Assembly (NCBI GenBank): GCA_963851295.1
Contig: CAWKOS010000001.1
Coordinates: forward strand, 744,001 to 808,000
From: JAOPZW01 sp963851295
GTDB taxonomy: Bacteria; Actinomycetota; Thermoleophilia; Solirubrobacterales; Solirubrobacteraceae
Length of the DNA: 64,000 nucleotides
Direction of reading: 5' to 3'
Positions 47,283 to 55,741 of this stretch are shown one piece after another (position 1 is the stretch's first letter; the number at the start of each line of letters is the position of its first letter). Position numbers and translations under genes: made by a program. The notes beneath the pieces are model-generated. The model had not been told where the DNA came from and ran no database searches. It worked only from the letters and a program-made list of their open reading frames with translations.

Positions 47283-47698
47283 TGGACGCGGCGCGCTGCC
47301 GCGCGCTGCTCGCCGCGGCGCCCGTCGCGCGGCTGGCCACCGTGCGCCCCGACGGGCGCCCGCACGTCGTGGCCTGCTGCTTCGCGCTCGAGGGCGACCG
47401 GATCTGGACGGCGGTCGACGCCAAGCCCAAGGCGACCGCCCGCCTGCAGCGCCTGGCCAACCTCGCCGCCCACCCGTGGGCGAGCCTGCTCGCCGACCAC
47501 TACGAGGACGACTGGGACGCGCTGTGGTGGGTGCGCGCCGACGGGCCGGCCGCCGTGCTCGAGGGCGACGGCGGCGGGCGGCGCGGGGCGGCGCTCGCCG
47601 CGTTGGCGGCCAAGTACCCGCAGTACGCCACGACCCCGCCGCCGGGGCCGGTCGTCGAGATCGCGGTCGAGCGCCTCAGCGGCTGGTCGGCGCGCTAG
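47282..47698 (+). CDS. PPOX-class F420-dependent protein (TIGR03668-like)
   Basis: 138 residues of the split-barrel family: ARLATVRPDGRPHVVACCFA, IWTAVDAKPKATARLQRLAN, and a LLADHYEDDWDALWWVRADG segment typical of TIGR03668 proteins. Probably binds F420. The ATG overlaps the stop of the luciferase-like gene by one base, so the two F420 proteins are co-translated. Ends convergent to the M56 gene with a 4-base overlap. Confidence 0.82.
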   Translation: MDAARCRALLAAAPVARLATVRPDGRPHVVACCFALEGDRIWTAVDAKPKATARLQRLANLAAHPWASLLADHYEDDWDALWWVRADGPAAVLEGDGGGRRGAALAALAAKYPQYATTPPPGPVVEIAVERLSGWSAR

Positions 47699-48600
47699 CT
47701 GCCGCAGAGCACGACGGGGTCGCCGAGCCCGCTGACCGCCAGCGGCAGCGAGAGCGCGGCGCCCACGGCGAGCGTCGCGGCGCCCACGGCCAGCGCGCGC
47801 AGCCCGCGCTCGCCCGCCTCGGGCACGACCTCCTGCAGCAGCTCGCGCACGCGCGCCGCGGTGCCGTCGCCGCCGAGGGAGGCCATCCCCGGGCGCGTCG
47901 TGGCGCCGGTGGCCGCCTTGCAGATCGCCGAGGCCAGCGCGAGGCGGTCGGCCCGCTCACGGACCGCGGCGCGGTCGGCGTCGCGCTCGATGTGGAAGCG
48001 CAGCTGGCGCACGGCGCGGACCGTCCCGGGCAGCGGGCGCCCGAGCACGCGGCAGAATTCGGCGTAGAGGAGCACGAAGCGATGGCGGCGGCGGATGTGC
48101 GCGCGCTCGTGGGCGATCGCGGCGGCGAGCTCGGCGTCGTCGAGGCGCGCCAGGGCGCCGGCGGAGACCACGAGCGTCGGGTGCGTCAGCCCCGCCGCGG
48201 CGAGCATCACGTCGTCGCCGCCGATGATGATGCTGCCGTCGGGCCCCCGGCCCAGCGGGGCGCGGACGAGCCGGCGCACGGCGAGCGTCGCCTGCGCCAC
48301 GCGCACCATCGCCCACAGCAGCGAGATGCTGAGCGCCAGGCCCCCGAGCGCCGCGGCGGCGTGGCCGGCGACCTGGTGGTGCGGCGCGCACGGCCACTCG
48401 GCGAAGGCGCGCAGCAGGTGGCCGGGGTGCAGCAGGACGAGCGCGCCGACGACGGTGCCGACGACGAGCAGCGCGCGCAGGCCGAGCGCGGCACCCCACA
48501 GGACGCATGCCGCGGCCGGGTCCGCGCGCTGCAGTGCGAGCAGATGCGGCAGGACGATCCCCCCGAGCGCGGCAGCGGCGACAAGCGCCGCGAGGGTCAT
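47695..48600 (-). CDS. M56-family (BlaR1-like) membrane metallopeptidase
   Basis: 301 residues with membrane helices near residues 2-25, 35-60, 85-105 and at the end. The zinc motif HERAH with preceding AAAIA is near residue 190, followed by RRRHRFVLLYAEF. BlaR1/MecR1 proteins sense beta-lactams and cleave the BlaI repressor. Here there is no extracellular penicillin-binding domain, so what it senses is open. It overlaps the blaI-like gene by 4 bases. Confidence 0.83.
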   Translation of the reverse strand: MTLAALVAAAALGGIVLPHLLALQRADPAAACVLWGAALGLRALLVVGTVVGALVLLHPGHLLRAFAEWPCAPHHQVAGHAAAALGGLALSISLLWAMVRVAQATLAVRRLVRAPLGRGPDGSIIIGGDDVMLAAAGLTHPTLVVSAGALARLDDAELAAAIAHERAHIRRRHRFVLLYAEFCRVLGRPLPGTVRAVRQLRFHIERDADRAAVRERADRLALASAICKAATGATTRPGMASLGGDGTAARVRELLQEVVPEAGERGLRALAVGAATLAVGAALSLPLAVSGLGDPVVLCGS

Positions 48601-48980
48601 CGCATCCGCTCCGCTGCGACCTCGTCCGCCAGGCGACCGAGCTCGGCGGCCTCGTTGCGCGGCAGGCTCCCGATGAGCTGCGCGAGCGCCACCTGGCGGG
48701 CCTCGGCGGAGGCGCCGCGCAGCGTGTGCTCCATCGAGCGCGACAGGTACTCGGCCTCGGTGAGCTGCGGCGCGTAGACGATGACGTGACCCTCGCGCCG
48801 GCGGCTGAGCAGCCCGCGCTCGGCGAGCCGGTTGAGCACGGTCTGGACGGTGTTGTAGGCACCCTGGTGATGGGACGGGAGCGCCTGACGGACCTGCTCG
48901 ACGGTGCCCTCGTCGAGGCGCCAGATGGCCGCCATGATCTGCGTCTGGAGCTCGCCCTGGAGCGGTGTGACCTCAGTCAT
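48597..48980 (-). CDS. BlaI/MecI-family repressor
   Basis: 127 residues. A winged helix (GELQTQIMAAIWRLDEGTVE, QGAYNTVQTVLNRLAERGLL, REGHVIVYAPQLTEAEYL) is followed by the helical dimer region. It probably represses this two-gene operon and is inactivated by the M56 peptidase beside it. No TACA/TGTA dyad typical of BlaI operators is seen before its start. The start ATG lies 48 bases from the end of the GNAT gene. Confidence 0.85.
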   Translation of the reverse strand: MTEVTPLQGELQTQIMAAIWRLDEGTVEQVRQALPSHHQGAYNTVQTVLNRLAERGLLSRRREGHVIVYAPQLTEAEYLSRSMEHTLRGASAEARQVALAQLIGSLPRNEAAELGRLADEVAAERMR

Positions 48981-49028
48981 AGGAGCGCCATTCTCGCAGA
49001 GCGCGGGCGTCCCGCGCGAAGGTCTCGC

Positions 49029-49763
49029 TCAGCCGGTCATGTGGACCATCGTCGTCCCGGCGCGCGCGAAGCCGGCGCGCTCGTAGACGCGCTCGGCGCC
49101 GCCGTCGCCGGGCGTGAGGAAGCACAGCTGCGCCCCGGCGCCGAAGGCGGCGGTCGCGGCCGCCGCCGTGAGCGCCGCCGCGATCCCGCGCCGGCGGAAG
49201 CGCTCGCGCACGCCGATCCCGGCGAGCTCGCTGACGCCCTCGGCGACCGGGCTGAAGAAGGCCGCGCCCGCCGGCTCGCCCTCGGCCCGGGCGAGCACGC
49301 CGCGCCCGCCGTAGGCCTCGACCTGCGCGTCGCTGGGCCAGTCCGAGCCGAAGGCGTCGGCGGCGACCTCGAGCAGCGCGCGCACCTCCGGGTCGCCCGC
49401 AGCGACGCGCGCGAGCGCGACGTCCGCGGGCGTCGGCGCGGCGCGCAGCCCGCCCGCGGCGAGCGTCATCACCGGCAGGCGGTCCTGCAGCTCGAAGCCC
49501 GCCGCCGCGAGCGCCTCCTCGAGCCCCGGGGCGCACTCGGCCACGAACTCCAGGCGCGGCTGCAGCCCGTGGGCGGCGAAGGCGCCGCGCAGCTCCTCGA
49601 TGCCCTCCCATGTGCGCGCCCGGGGGTCCGGCACCGCGTAGTTGAGGTAGGGATGGTCGGACGCGGGGTTGCGGTAGAGCGTGAACGGCCCCGCCCCGAT
49701 CGCCTCGCGCTCCGCCGCGTTGACCGAGCGGATCGAGGTCTGCACGCGCTCGGCGACGTTCAC
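49029..49763 (-). CDS. GNAT-family N-acetyltransferase
   Basis: 244 residues from a GTG. The C-terminal GNAT domain shows ELAGIGVRERFRRRGIAAAL (the acetyl-CoA loop RRRGIA) and ERVYERAGFARAGTTMVHM. The N-terminal part (YRNPASDHPYLNYAVPD) is like the degenerate GNAT unit of two-domain members. Substrate unknown. The upstream phosphoesterase frame runs into this gene with no stop between because of a frameshift. Confidence 0.75.
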   Translation of the reverse strand: MNVAERVQTSIRSVNAAEREAIGAGPFTLYRNPASDHPYLNYAVPDPRARTWEGIEELRGAFAAHGLQPRLEFVAECAPGLEEALAAAGFELQDRLPVMTLAAGGLRAAPTPADVALARVAAGDPEVRALLEVAADAFGSDWPSDAQVEAYGGRGVLARAEGEPAGAAFFSPVAEGVSELAGIGVRERFRRRGIAAALTAAAATAAFGAGAQLCFLTPGDGGAERVYERAGFARAGTTMVHMTG

Positions 49764-50258
49764 CCGAGATCGACGAGCTCGAAGTCCACGGCGCCATCGT
49801 CGCCGATCCGGGCGAGGCCCATCGTGTGCGTTGGGCTGGCGGCGGCGGTCGGTCGGGCTGCCGGGGTTGAAGATCTGAAAGCCGCCGGCGCCGTCGCGCT
49901 CGTGCAACGGGATGTGCGAATGGCCGAAGACGACGGCGTCGGCGTCGCGGAAGCGCGCGCGCAGGCGCCCGAGGCGCCCGCCCGCCGGGCCCGCGTCGTG
50001 GACCATGGCGATCCGCGCGCCGCCGGCGGCGACGAGCCGCGCCGAGGGCAGCAGGCGGCGGACCTCGACGTCGTCGGCGTTGCCGTGCACGGCCTCGACG
50101 GGTGGCCCGAGGGCGCGCAGGTCGGCCAGCACCTCGGCGGTGGTGAGGTCGCCGGCGTGCAGGATGAGGTCCGCCTCGCGCAGGCGCTCGACGCAGGCGG
50201 CGGGCAGCGCCCGCGACCCACGCGGCAGGTGGGTGTCGGAGATCACCGCGACGAGCAC
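49760..50258 (-). pseudogene. metallophosphoesterase, MJ0936/YfcE type, with one frameshift
   Basis: The minus strand codes AVISDTHLPRGSRALP, ILHAGDLTTAEVL, VHGNADDVEV, VVFGHSHIPL and FQIFNPGSPTDRRR, the full metal site of a small phosphodiesterase of about 165 residues. At about 49846 the frame shifts. The expected end, PTHTMGLARIGDDGAVDFEL then VDLG and a stop at 49760, is in the next frame. Removing one C from the CGCCGCCGCC run repairs it. Without the repair the frame reads through into the GNAT gene. It may be sequencing error or a broken gene. Confidence 0.7.
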
Positions 50259-50268
50259 GCTCCGGACG

Positions 50269-51195
50269 CTAGCGGCGCCCGGCGGCGCCGAGCTTCGCCT
50301 CGGCGCGCTGGGTGAGCACGCGCTGCAGCACGCGGTAGGCCGGCCGCGGCTTGCCGTTGGGGCCGATCAGCCCCGAGTCCCAGGTCTTGGGGCCCGGGTA
50401 GGTGTTCCACTGGTAGACGTACACGCGCGTGATGCGGCGGCTCAGCGGGACGAGGTCGTCGAAGAGGAAGCGCGTCGCCGTGGCCGCGTGCGAGGCCGAC
50501 TCCGGGAAGGTCACCTTGCGCCGGTTGGTCCGCGACACGATCCCGCCGGTCTCGGTGAACCAGATCTGGCCCTTGACCGTCTTCAGCAGCCGCTTGGTGC
50601 CCGTCGTGCGCAGGCGGTTGGCGTCGACGTAGTTGTGGATGCCCCAGTAGCGCGGCTCGACCTTCACGTGGCGGCGGAAGGCCTTGACCCACGAGGTCAT
50701 GTTGGGCATGTCGAGGACCTCGGCGGCGAGGATCCGGCACTTGGGGCACTCGCGGTGCAGCTTGCGCCAATAGGCGGCGACGAGCTCGGGGCGGTGGCAG
50801 GTCGGCTCGCCGCAGTGGTTGGCCTCGTTCCACGTCGCCCAGTCGGTCACCCACGGATAGCGCGCGCGGAACCGCCGGAACTCGTAGAGCAGGCGCTCGG
50901 GGCTCGGCAGCAGCCGGCGGTCCGAGCTCGAGTGCGTGAAGGACAGCAGCGGGTTGACGTGCGCCTCCCGCGCGGCGGCCAGCCAGACGTCGAGCTCGGC
51001 CGTCTGCGTGGGGCTCGTCAGGGCGTCCCAGGGGACGGCGCGGCGCGCGTACTGAAAGCCGCTGGCCAGGAAGCGCGGGTCCGTGAACATGTCGGGCTTC
51101 TGGTCGGCGATGCCGATCGTCAGCGCATGGGCGGCGGGCGCGGCGGCCGACAGCGCGAGCAGCGCGAGGACGAGGGTGGCCAGGCGGGAGCGCAT
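50269..51195 (-). CDS. secreted glycoside hydrolase-like TIM-barrel protein
   Basis: 308 residues. A signal peptide is clear (LATLVLALLALSAAAPAAHA, cleavage near residue 24). The rest looks like a clan-A barrel: the acid/base Glu124 in ATWNEANHC, and a nucleophile Glu215 in IWFTETGGI. Four Cys (CGEPTC, CPKC) may form disulfides. It would act outside the cell on a polysaccharide; family and substrate are not clear. It stands alone between the phosphoesterase and a cupin gene. Confidence 0.7.
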   Translation of the reverse strand: MRSRLATLVLALLALSAAAPAAHALTIGIADQKPDMFTDPRFLASGFQYARRAVPWDALTSPTQTAELDVWLAAAREAHVNPLLSFTHSSSDRRLLPSPERLLYEFRRFRARYPWVTDWATWNEANHCGEPTCHRPELVAAYWRKLHRECPKCRILAAEVLDMPNMTSWVKAFRRHVKVEPRYWGIHNYVDANRLRTTGTKRLLKTVKGQIWFTETGGIVSRTNRRKVTFPESASHAATATRFLFDDLVPLSRRITRVYVYQWNTYPGPKTWDSGLIGPNGKPRPAYRVLQRVLTQRAEAKLGAAGRR

Positions 51196-51210
51196 CGGAC
51201 GCGAAGGGTG

Positions 51211-51591
51211 TTACCCGCTGGAAGCCTGATCCTCGACCAGGACGGTGTCGTCATGCGAGTAGGCCGGCGCGCAGCAGCACAGGAGCACCAGCGGCTCGTC
51301 GCCCGTGTTGACGAGCTGGTGGACCTCGCCGGGCGCGATCACGACGCAGTCGCCCGCGGTCACCTCGCGCTCGTCGTCGCCGAGCGTCATCCGCCCGCTG
51401 CCGGCGGTGAAGAAGTACAGCTCCTCGGCGACGCGGTGGTAGTGCGCGATCGTGCGCCCGCCGGCGGGCACGGTGGCCTCGGCCAGCGACTGATTGCGGG
51501 CCGGCGTCCAGGCCGGTCCGGCGATCTCGCGGATGGTCGAGCCGTCGAGGGTCGTGAACGGCTCGAGGTCGTCGAGCTTCGAGAGGAACAT
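51211..51591 (-). CDS. cupin-domain protein
   Basis: 126 residues with both cupin motifs: RTIAHYHRVAEELYFFTAGS (His, His, Glu) and DCVVIAPGEVHQLVNTGD (final His). The metal ligands are complete, unlike the cupin at 5.7 kb. The C-terminus has three adjacent Cys (LLCCCAPAY). Function unknown. The ATG at 51591 matches the family; a longer in-frame start exists. It ends 16 bases before the glycosidase gene. Confidence 0.75.
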   Translation of the reverse strand: MFLSKLDDLEPFTTLDGSTIREIAGPAWTPARNQSLAEATVPAGGRTIAHYHRVAEELYFFTAGSGRMTLGDDEREVTAGDCVVIAPGEVHQLVNTGDEPLVLLCCCAPAYSHDDTVLVEDQASSG

Positions 51592-51639
51592 GAGGGTCCC
51601 GCCGGCGCATACCGGCGGGACCCGCAAGCTACAACAACG

Positions 51640-51834
51640 TCAGGCGATGGCGCGACGGGCGCTCTCGCGGTCCAGGCGCTGGGCGGTGACGGCGAGCGCG
51701 TGGGCCGCAGAGCCGCGCAGCCGCCCGTGGGACGAGCGCAGTCCTCGGTCCCCACGTGCTGAGGGGGCGAGGGAGCGCGGACCCAGGATCGGCCGGTCGG
51801 CCTTCGCGAGCTGCTGATGGAACTGGCTGTACAC
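51640..51834 (-). CDS. possible small basic protein of 64 residues
   Basis: A GTG with AAGGGAG 6 bases upstream opens MYSQFHQQLAKADRPILGPR, continuing to RRAIA at 51640. The sequence is basic, without membrane span or known domain. The good ribosome site supports it; length and composition do not exclude chance. A leader of more than 300 bases with several hairpins precedes it. Confidence 0.4.
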   Translation of the reverse strand: MYSQFHQQLAKADRPILGPRSLAPSARGDRGLRSSHGRLRGSAAHALAVTAQRLDRESARRAIA

Positions 51835-52191
51835 GACTGCTCCCTTCGGGGGCGGTTGGACGGTGTCCGCCCGGGACCTGCGAGAAAGCCAGTCGAGGTG
51901 GCTGCTCGGCCCCGGGCGGTATGCCCGCGGCCGAACGCTGAAGACGCGTTAAGTCGCGGACCCGCTACGAGCGGCGAGGACGCCCATCGGCGTCTGGATG
52001 TCGATCGTGCGGGTCATTCGCAAGGCACCGTAACCGCACGCGCCGAATCACACAAGTGTGGGAAACCACACACTTAATGGCGCTTAACGGCGCGGCCCCG
52101 GCGGTGGAGCCGCCGGGGCCATTGGGAGCGCCGGGTATCGCGAGGAGTGGCGGAGCTTTTACCCCGGCGCCCCACTCCGTATTCACGAACT
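51835..52191. other. 357-base intergenic region with hairpins and a short frame
   Basis: Between the R2lox stop and the 64-residue frame. It holds a strong hairpin at 52094-52120 (listed separately), a hairpin with a GAAA loop at 52054-52075 (AAGTGTGG with CCACAC and TT), a tandem CTTAATGGCG CTTAACGGCG at about 52073-52092, and a 22-codon frame on the minus strand from an ATG at 52017 without a good ribosome site. Nothing else recognisable. Confidence 0.45.
52094..52120 (-). terminator. hairpin downstream of the R2lox gene
   Basis: A perfect 11-base stem, GGCCCCGGCGG and CCGCCGGGGCC, with a 5-base loop. It lies 72 bases past the R2lox stop. No T tract follows, so it may end transcription weakly or protect the 3' end of the message. 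Confidence 0.5.
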
Positions 52192-53094
52192 TCAGGCCGC
52201 GACCGCGGGAAAGCCCACGCCGATCACCTTCAGCCGGCGCGACAGCGCCGTGAAGGCGAACTCGTTCATCTCCTGGCTGGTGTAGCCCATGTACTCGTAC
52301 TCGTCGCCGAGCTGGTAACCGGGCGGCACGAGCACGCCGGCCGCCGCGGGCAGCGTCGCCATGAGCCGGTCCTGGATGCGCTGGGCGTGCGCGGGGTCGC
52401 CGGCCTTCTGCTGCAGGAACCAGGTGCCGTAGGCGACGTGGCGATGCTCGTCCTGGGCGATCCTGCCGAAGCCGAGCTGATGGCCGGGAAGGATCCCCTC
52501 GCGCTCCATCCAGCCGCCCTGGAAGTACTGGCCGGTGAGCGCGAGCGTCCCCTCGATGACCATGTGGTAGACGACGACGAAGTCGATCTTGGCCTCGATG
52601 TCGCGGGGGTTCTCGATCAGCGCCTGGTTGGCGTTGACGAGGTGCTCGTCGAAGAGCGTGACGTAGGACTCGTTGAGCTGCGCGCGGCAGCGGTCGAGGC
52701 GGTCCTCGAAGCTGCCGTCGTAGGCCAGGACCTGCTCGTAGAGGCGGTTGAAGTGCTGCGCGTGGCGGGCCTCGTCGACCTGCTGGGTCGTGAGGAAGGC
52801 CTCCTCGTGCTGGTCCTCGTAGGCCATCACGAGCCCGCTGAACTGCGTGGTCACCCGCTCCTCGCCCACGAAGAAGTTGGCCAGGCCCCAGGAGGCCTCG
52901 TCGCGCGCCTCGTCGGACATCGCCTCCCAGTCCCGGCGGTCCTGGGCGAGGTCGATCTCGTGGGAGACCCAGTTCTGGCGCTCCCACAGCTCGTAGAGCT
53001 GGCGCGGCGTCATGAGCTGGATCTGCGCGAGCTTGGACTCGTCGGTGATCGTCGCGACGTCGCCCTGCGTGGTGAGGTCGAGCAGGCTGGCCAT
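52192..53094 (-). CDS. R2-like ligand-binding oxidase (R2lox)
   Basis: 300 residues of the ribonucleotide reductase R2-like superfamily. The ligands match R2lox: Glu78, Glu108/His111 (DEARHAQH), Glu181 and Glu216/His219 (DEHRHVAYG). Val81 (EERV) and Tyr176 (VVVYHMVIEG) stand at the spacing of the Val-Tyr ether cross-link of the mycobacterial protein (Val three after the first Glu, Tyr five before the third). It should hold a Mn/Fe centre and oxidise an unknown lipid-like substrate, not act in DNA synthesis. ATG at 53094. It is divergent from a TetR gene, as with Rv0232/Rv0233. Confidence 0.88.
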   Translation of the reverse strand: MASLLDLTTQGDVATITDESKLAQIQLMTPRQLYELWERQNWVSHEIDLAQDRRDWEAMSDEARDEASWGLANFFVGEERVTTQFSGLVMAYEDQHEEAFLTTQQVDEARHAQHFNRLYEQVLAYDGSFEDRLDRCRAQLNESYVTLFDEHLVNANQALIENPRDIEAKIDFVVVYHMVIEGTLALTGQYFQGGWMEREGILPGHQLGFGRIAQDEHRHVAYGTWFLQQKAGDPAHAQRIQDRLMATLPAAAGVLVPPGYQLGDEYEYMGYTSQEMNEFAFTALSRRLKVIGVGFPAVAA

Positions 53095-53114
53095 GGCGTG
53101 GATCGGAGCAGAAC

Positions 53115-53131
53115 CTTGACACTGTGTCAAG
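53115..53131. promoter_or_regulatory. perfect palindrome between R2lox and tetR genes
   Basis: CTTGACACTGTGTCAAG, 17 bases, symmetric about the central T, lies 20 bases before the R2lox ATG and 39 bases before the TetR gene. TTGACA is also a consensus -35 hexamer on the plus strand. The position between divergent genes fits a TetR operator controlling both. Confidence 0.72.
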
Positions 53132-53170
53132 TGGTGCCTACCGGACACGCGGCGGGTAGGCTGATCGCAG

Positions 53171-53785
53171 ATGGCGTCCGTCGAGCCACGGGAGGAGCCG
53201 GCCCCCACCGCCAAGCGCGCGGCGGTCCAGGCCGCCGTGCTCGCCGCCACCGAGGTGCTGCTCTCCGAGGGCGCCTCCTACGCGGATCTCAACATCGAGC
53301 GCATCGCCACCCGCGCGGGCATCTCGCGCACGGCCTTCTACTTCTACTTCCGCGACAAGCGCGAGCTGCTCATGCGCCTCACCGAGGACGTCAACGAGCT
53401 GCTCTTCCAGCAGGCCGACATCTGGTTCTCGGGCGCGGGCGAGCCCGAGCCGGAGATCCGCGAGGCGCTGACCAACATCGCGGCGCTCTACGCCGAGCAC
53501 GGGGTGCTCCTGCGCGCGATCGTCGAGGTCTCGACCTACGACGAGGAGGTCGCGCAGTTCTGGCGCGGGCTGCTCGGGCGCTTCGTCGACGCGAGCCGGC
53601 GGCGGATCGAGTTCGAGCAGGCCGCCGGGCGCGGCGTCGCCCAGCACGCGCACGCCACCGCCTTCGCGCTCGTCTGGATGACCGAGCGCGCGATGTACCA
53701 GCACCTCGTGCAGAGCGATCCCTTCCCCGCGGCCGACCTGGTCGAGTCGATGGTCGGGATCTGGCTGCGCTCGGTCTACGGCTGA
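53171..53785 (+). CDS. TetR-family transcriptional regulator
   Basis: 204 residues. The N-terminal HTH is typical (AVLAATEVLLSEGASYADLN, IERIATRAGISRTAFYFYFR, DKRELLMRL). The C-terminal helices form a ligand pocket. It faces the R2lox gene across 76 bases holding a palindrome, so it probably controls R2lox and itself in response to the oxidase's substrate or product (inference). Its end overlaps the convergent next gene by 10 bases. Confidence 0.9.
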   Translation: MASVEPREEPAPTAKRAAVQAAVLAATEVLLSEGASYADLNIERIATRAGISRTAFYFYFRDKRELLMRLTEDVNELLFQQADIWFSGAGEPEPEIREALTNIAALYAEHGVLLRAIVEVSTYDEEVAQFWRGLLGRFVDASRRRIEFEQAAGRGVAQHAHATAFALVWMTERAMYQHLVQSDPFPAADLVESMVGIWLRSVYG

Positions 53786-54495
53786 TAGCCGGCCGCCGCC
53801 TTCATGGCGACGTGGTACAGCGACGCGCCGAAGCTCGCGCGCGCGACCCCGAGCTCGGCCATGCGCTCGATCGACGGCCCCTTCGGGTGCACGGCGACGT
53901 TGACGACGCCGACGGCCTCCACGTAGGCGGCGATGTCGGCCTCGTCGAAGCCGAAGATCGGATAGACGCAGTCCGCGCCCGCCTCGCGGTAGGCGCGGGC
54001 GCGCGCGAGGCCGTCCTCGACGGTGCTGCCGCGCAGGTGGACGTCGACGCGGGCGTTGAGCACGAGGTCGACGCCGGCGGCGCGGCCCGCCGCCTTCACC
54101 GCCGACAGGAAGGCGGCCTGCTCGCCGGGGTCGCGCAGGGCGCCCGTCGCGTGGTCGGTGTCCTCGAGGTTGCAGCCCACGGCGCCGGCGCCGAGCAGGC
54201 CCGCGACGAACGCGTCGGGCTCCAGGCCGTAGCCGGCCTCGCAGTCGGCGGTGACCGGGACCTCGACGGCGTCGACGATCCGCGCGAGCGCCGCGAAGGC
54301 CAGCTCGGGGGGCACGTTGCCGCCGTCGTCGAAGCCCAGCGCCTCGGCCACGCCGACGCTCGTCGTCGCCAGCGCGGGCGCGCCGTCGGCGAGCGCCTTG
54401 GCGCTGGCGGCGTCCCAGGCGTTGCGCAGCACGAGCGGCGTCCCCGGGACGTGAAGGTCGCGCAGCGCCTGCGCCCGGGCCGCCAGATCGCTCAT
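53776..54495 (-). CDS. isocitrate lyase/PEP mutase superfamily protein
   Basis: 239 residues. The barrel shows VLRNAWDAASAKAL, ATTSVGVAEALGF, VTADCEAGYG (metal and substrate site), GCNLEDTDH and LVLNARVDVHL. It lacks the KKCGH loop of isocitrate lyase. Such proteins include carboxyvinyl-carboxyphosphonate mutases, oxaloacetate hydrolases and methylisocitrate lyase relatives; which one is not clear. It lies 12 bases downstream of the wecA-like gene on the same strand. Confidence 0.8.
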   Translation of the reverse strand: MSDLAARAQALRDLHVPGTPLVLRNAWDAASAKALADGAPALATTSVGVAEALGFDDGGNVPPELAFAALARIVDAVEVPVTADCEAGYGLEPDAFVAGLLGAGAVGCNLEDTDHATGALRDPGEQAAFLSAVKAAGRAAGVDLVLNARVDVHLRGSTVEDGLARARAYREAGADCVYPIFGFDEADIAAYVEAVGVVNVAVHPKGPSIERMAELGVARASFGASLYHVAMKAAAGYQP

Positions 54496-54507
54496 GGGCC
54501 CATCTTC

Positions 54508-55707
54508 TCACTCGCGGACCGCGTCGAACTCCTCGGTCTCGCGACTGACCTGCTCGAACTCGCCCGTCCCCAGGCGGCGCTCGACGTCCTCGTCGATCTC
54601 GGCCTCGGTGGCGCCCATGCGGCGCAGGCGGATCGTGTCCAGGCGCTTGAACTTCAGGATCTCCAGGACGTACACGAGGTAGACCGAGGCGGCGACCACC
54701 AGCGCCCCGAAGACGCCCACCACGATCGTCCAGCCGGTGTGGAAGTTGCCGTGGTGGTCGGAGTAGGGCACGAAGCGCAGGGCCACCGCGAAGCCGCCGA
54801 GCAGGATCGTCCAGGCGTAGAGGTAGAGCACCGTGCGGCGCTGGCTGAAGCCGATGCGCGTGAGGCGGTGGTGGAAGTGGTTGGCGTCGGCGCGGTAGAT
54901 CGGGCGCCGGTACTTGACGCGCTTGAGGACGACGAAGGTCGTGTCCAGGAAGGGGACGGCGAGGACGACGAGCGGGAAGAGCAGGGCCAGGACGGCCTGG
55001 GTCTTCACCGCGCCCTCGACGGCGATGCAGCCCAGCAGGAGGCCGAGGAGGTTCGAGCCGCAGTCGCCCATGTAGACCGACGCCGGGTGGAAGTTGTGCA
55101 CGAGGAACCCGAGCGCGGCGCCGGCGGTGAGGGCGGCGAAGACGGCCGCGTGGTTGCGGTCGAGGTCGAAGGCGATGATCGAGAAGGCGATGGCGCTGAT
55201 CGCGCAGACGCCGGCGGCCAGGCCGTCGACGCCGTCGGAGAGGTTGACGACGTTCATCACCGCGACGAGCCCGAGCACGGTGATCGGCCCGCCGGCGTCG
55301 CCGAAGTTCACGGCGCCGATGAAGGGCAGCGTGATGTTCGTGACCTCGACGCCCGCGGCGACCGGGATCGTGGCGGCCACGACCTGCCCCGCGAGCTTGG
55401 CCCCGGGCGGGAGGTCGAAGCGGTCGTCGAGGGCGCCGACGAAGGCGATGACCACGGCACCGACGAGGATGCCCTTCAGCCGGTCGGAGGTGGCGCCCCC
55501 GAAGTCCAGGAACAGCCACGAGCTGACGAGGACGCCGCCAAGCATCGCCAGGCCGCCGAGCAGCGGCGTCGACCCCGCCCCCAGCCCGCGGTCCGTGGGC
55601 TGGTCGACGGCGCCGACGCGCCTGGCCAGCTTCGCGGTCAGCGGCGTGAGCACCGCCGCGACCGCGAAGGCGGCGAGGAAGGCGTAGACCGCGTCGGCCT
55701 GGGTCAT
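54508..55707 (-). CDS. wecA: polyprenyl-phosphate GlcNAc-1-phosphate transferase (WecA/TagO type)
   Basis: 399 residues with about ten helices. The MraY/WecA signatures are clear: VVNLSDGVDGLAAGVCAISA (metal-binding Asp), VYMGDCGSNLLGLLLG, and HHRLTRIGFSQRR near the end of loop 5. It links an amino-sugar phosphate to undecaprenyl phosphate, the first step of wall glycopolymer synthesis, whose products the LCP proteins could attach. It lies between glyA and, in the usual actinobacterial order, the atp operon; here 15.6 kb intervene. Confidence 0.88.
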   Translation of the reverse strand: MTQADAVYAFLAAFAVAAVLTPLTAKLARRVGAVDQPTDRGLGAGSTPLLGGLAMLGGVLVSSWLFLDFGGATSDRLKGILVGAVVIAFVGALDDRFDLPPGAKLAGQVVAATIPVAAGVEVTNITLPFIGAVNFGDAGGPITVLGLVAVMNVVNLSDGVDGLAAGVCAISAIAFSIIAFDLDRNHAAVFAALTAGAALGFLVHNFHPASVYMGDCGSNLLGLLLGCIAVEGAVKTQAVLALLFPLVVLAVPFLDTTFVVLKRVKYRRPIYRADANHFHHRLTRIGFSQRRTVLYLYAWTILLGGFAVALRFVPYSDHHGNFHTGWTIVVGVFGALVVAASVYLVYVLEILKFKRLDTIRLRRMGATEAEIDEDVERRLGTGEFEQVSRETEEFDAVRE

Positions 55708-55741
55708 CAGCCGCGCAGCCTACGGGCCCGGGCGGAGGGGG

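Noticed and set aside
48981..49028. BlaI-type operator before the BlaI/MecI gene
   Set aside because: No TACA-N-TGTA-like dyad is present in the short spacer; any site may lie inside the GNAT coding end.
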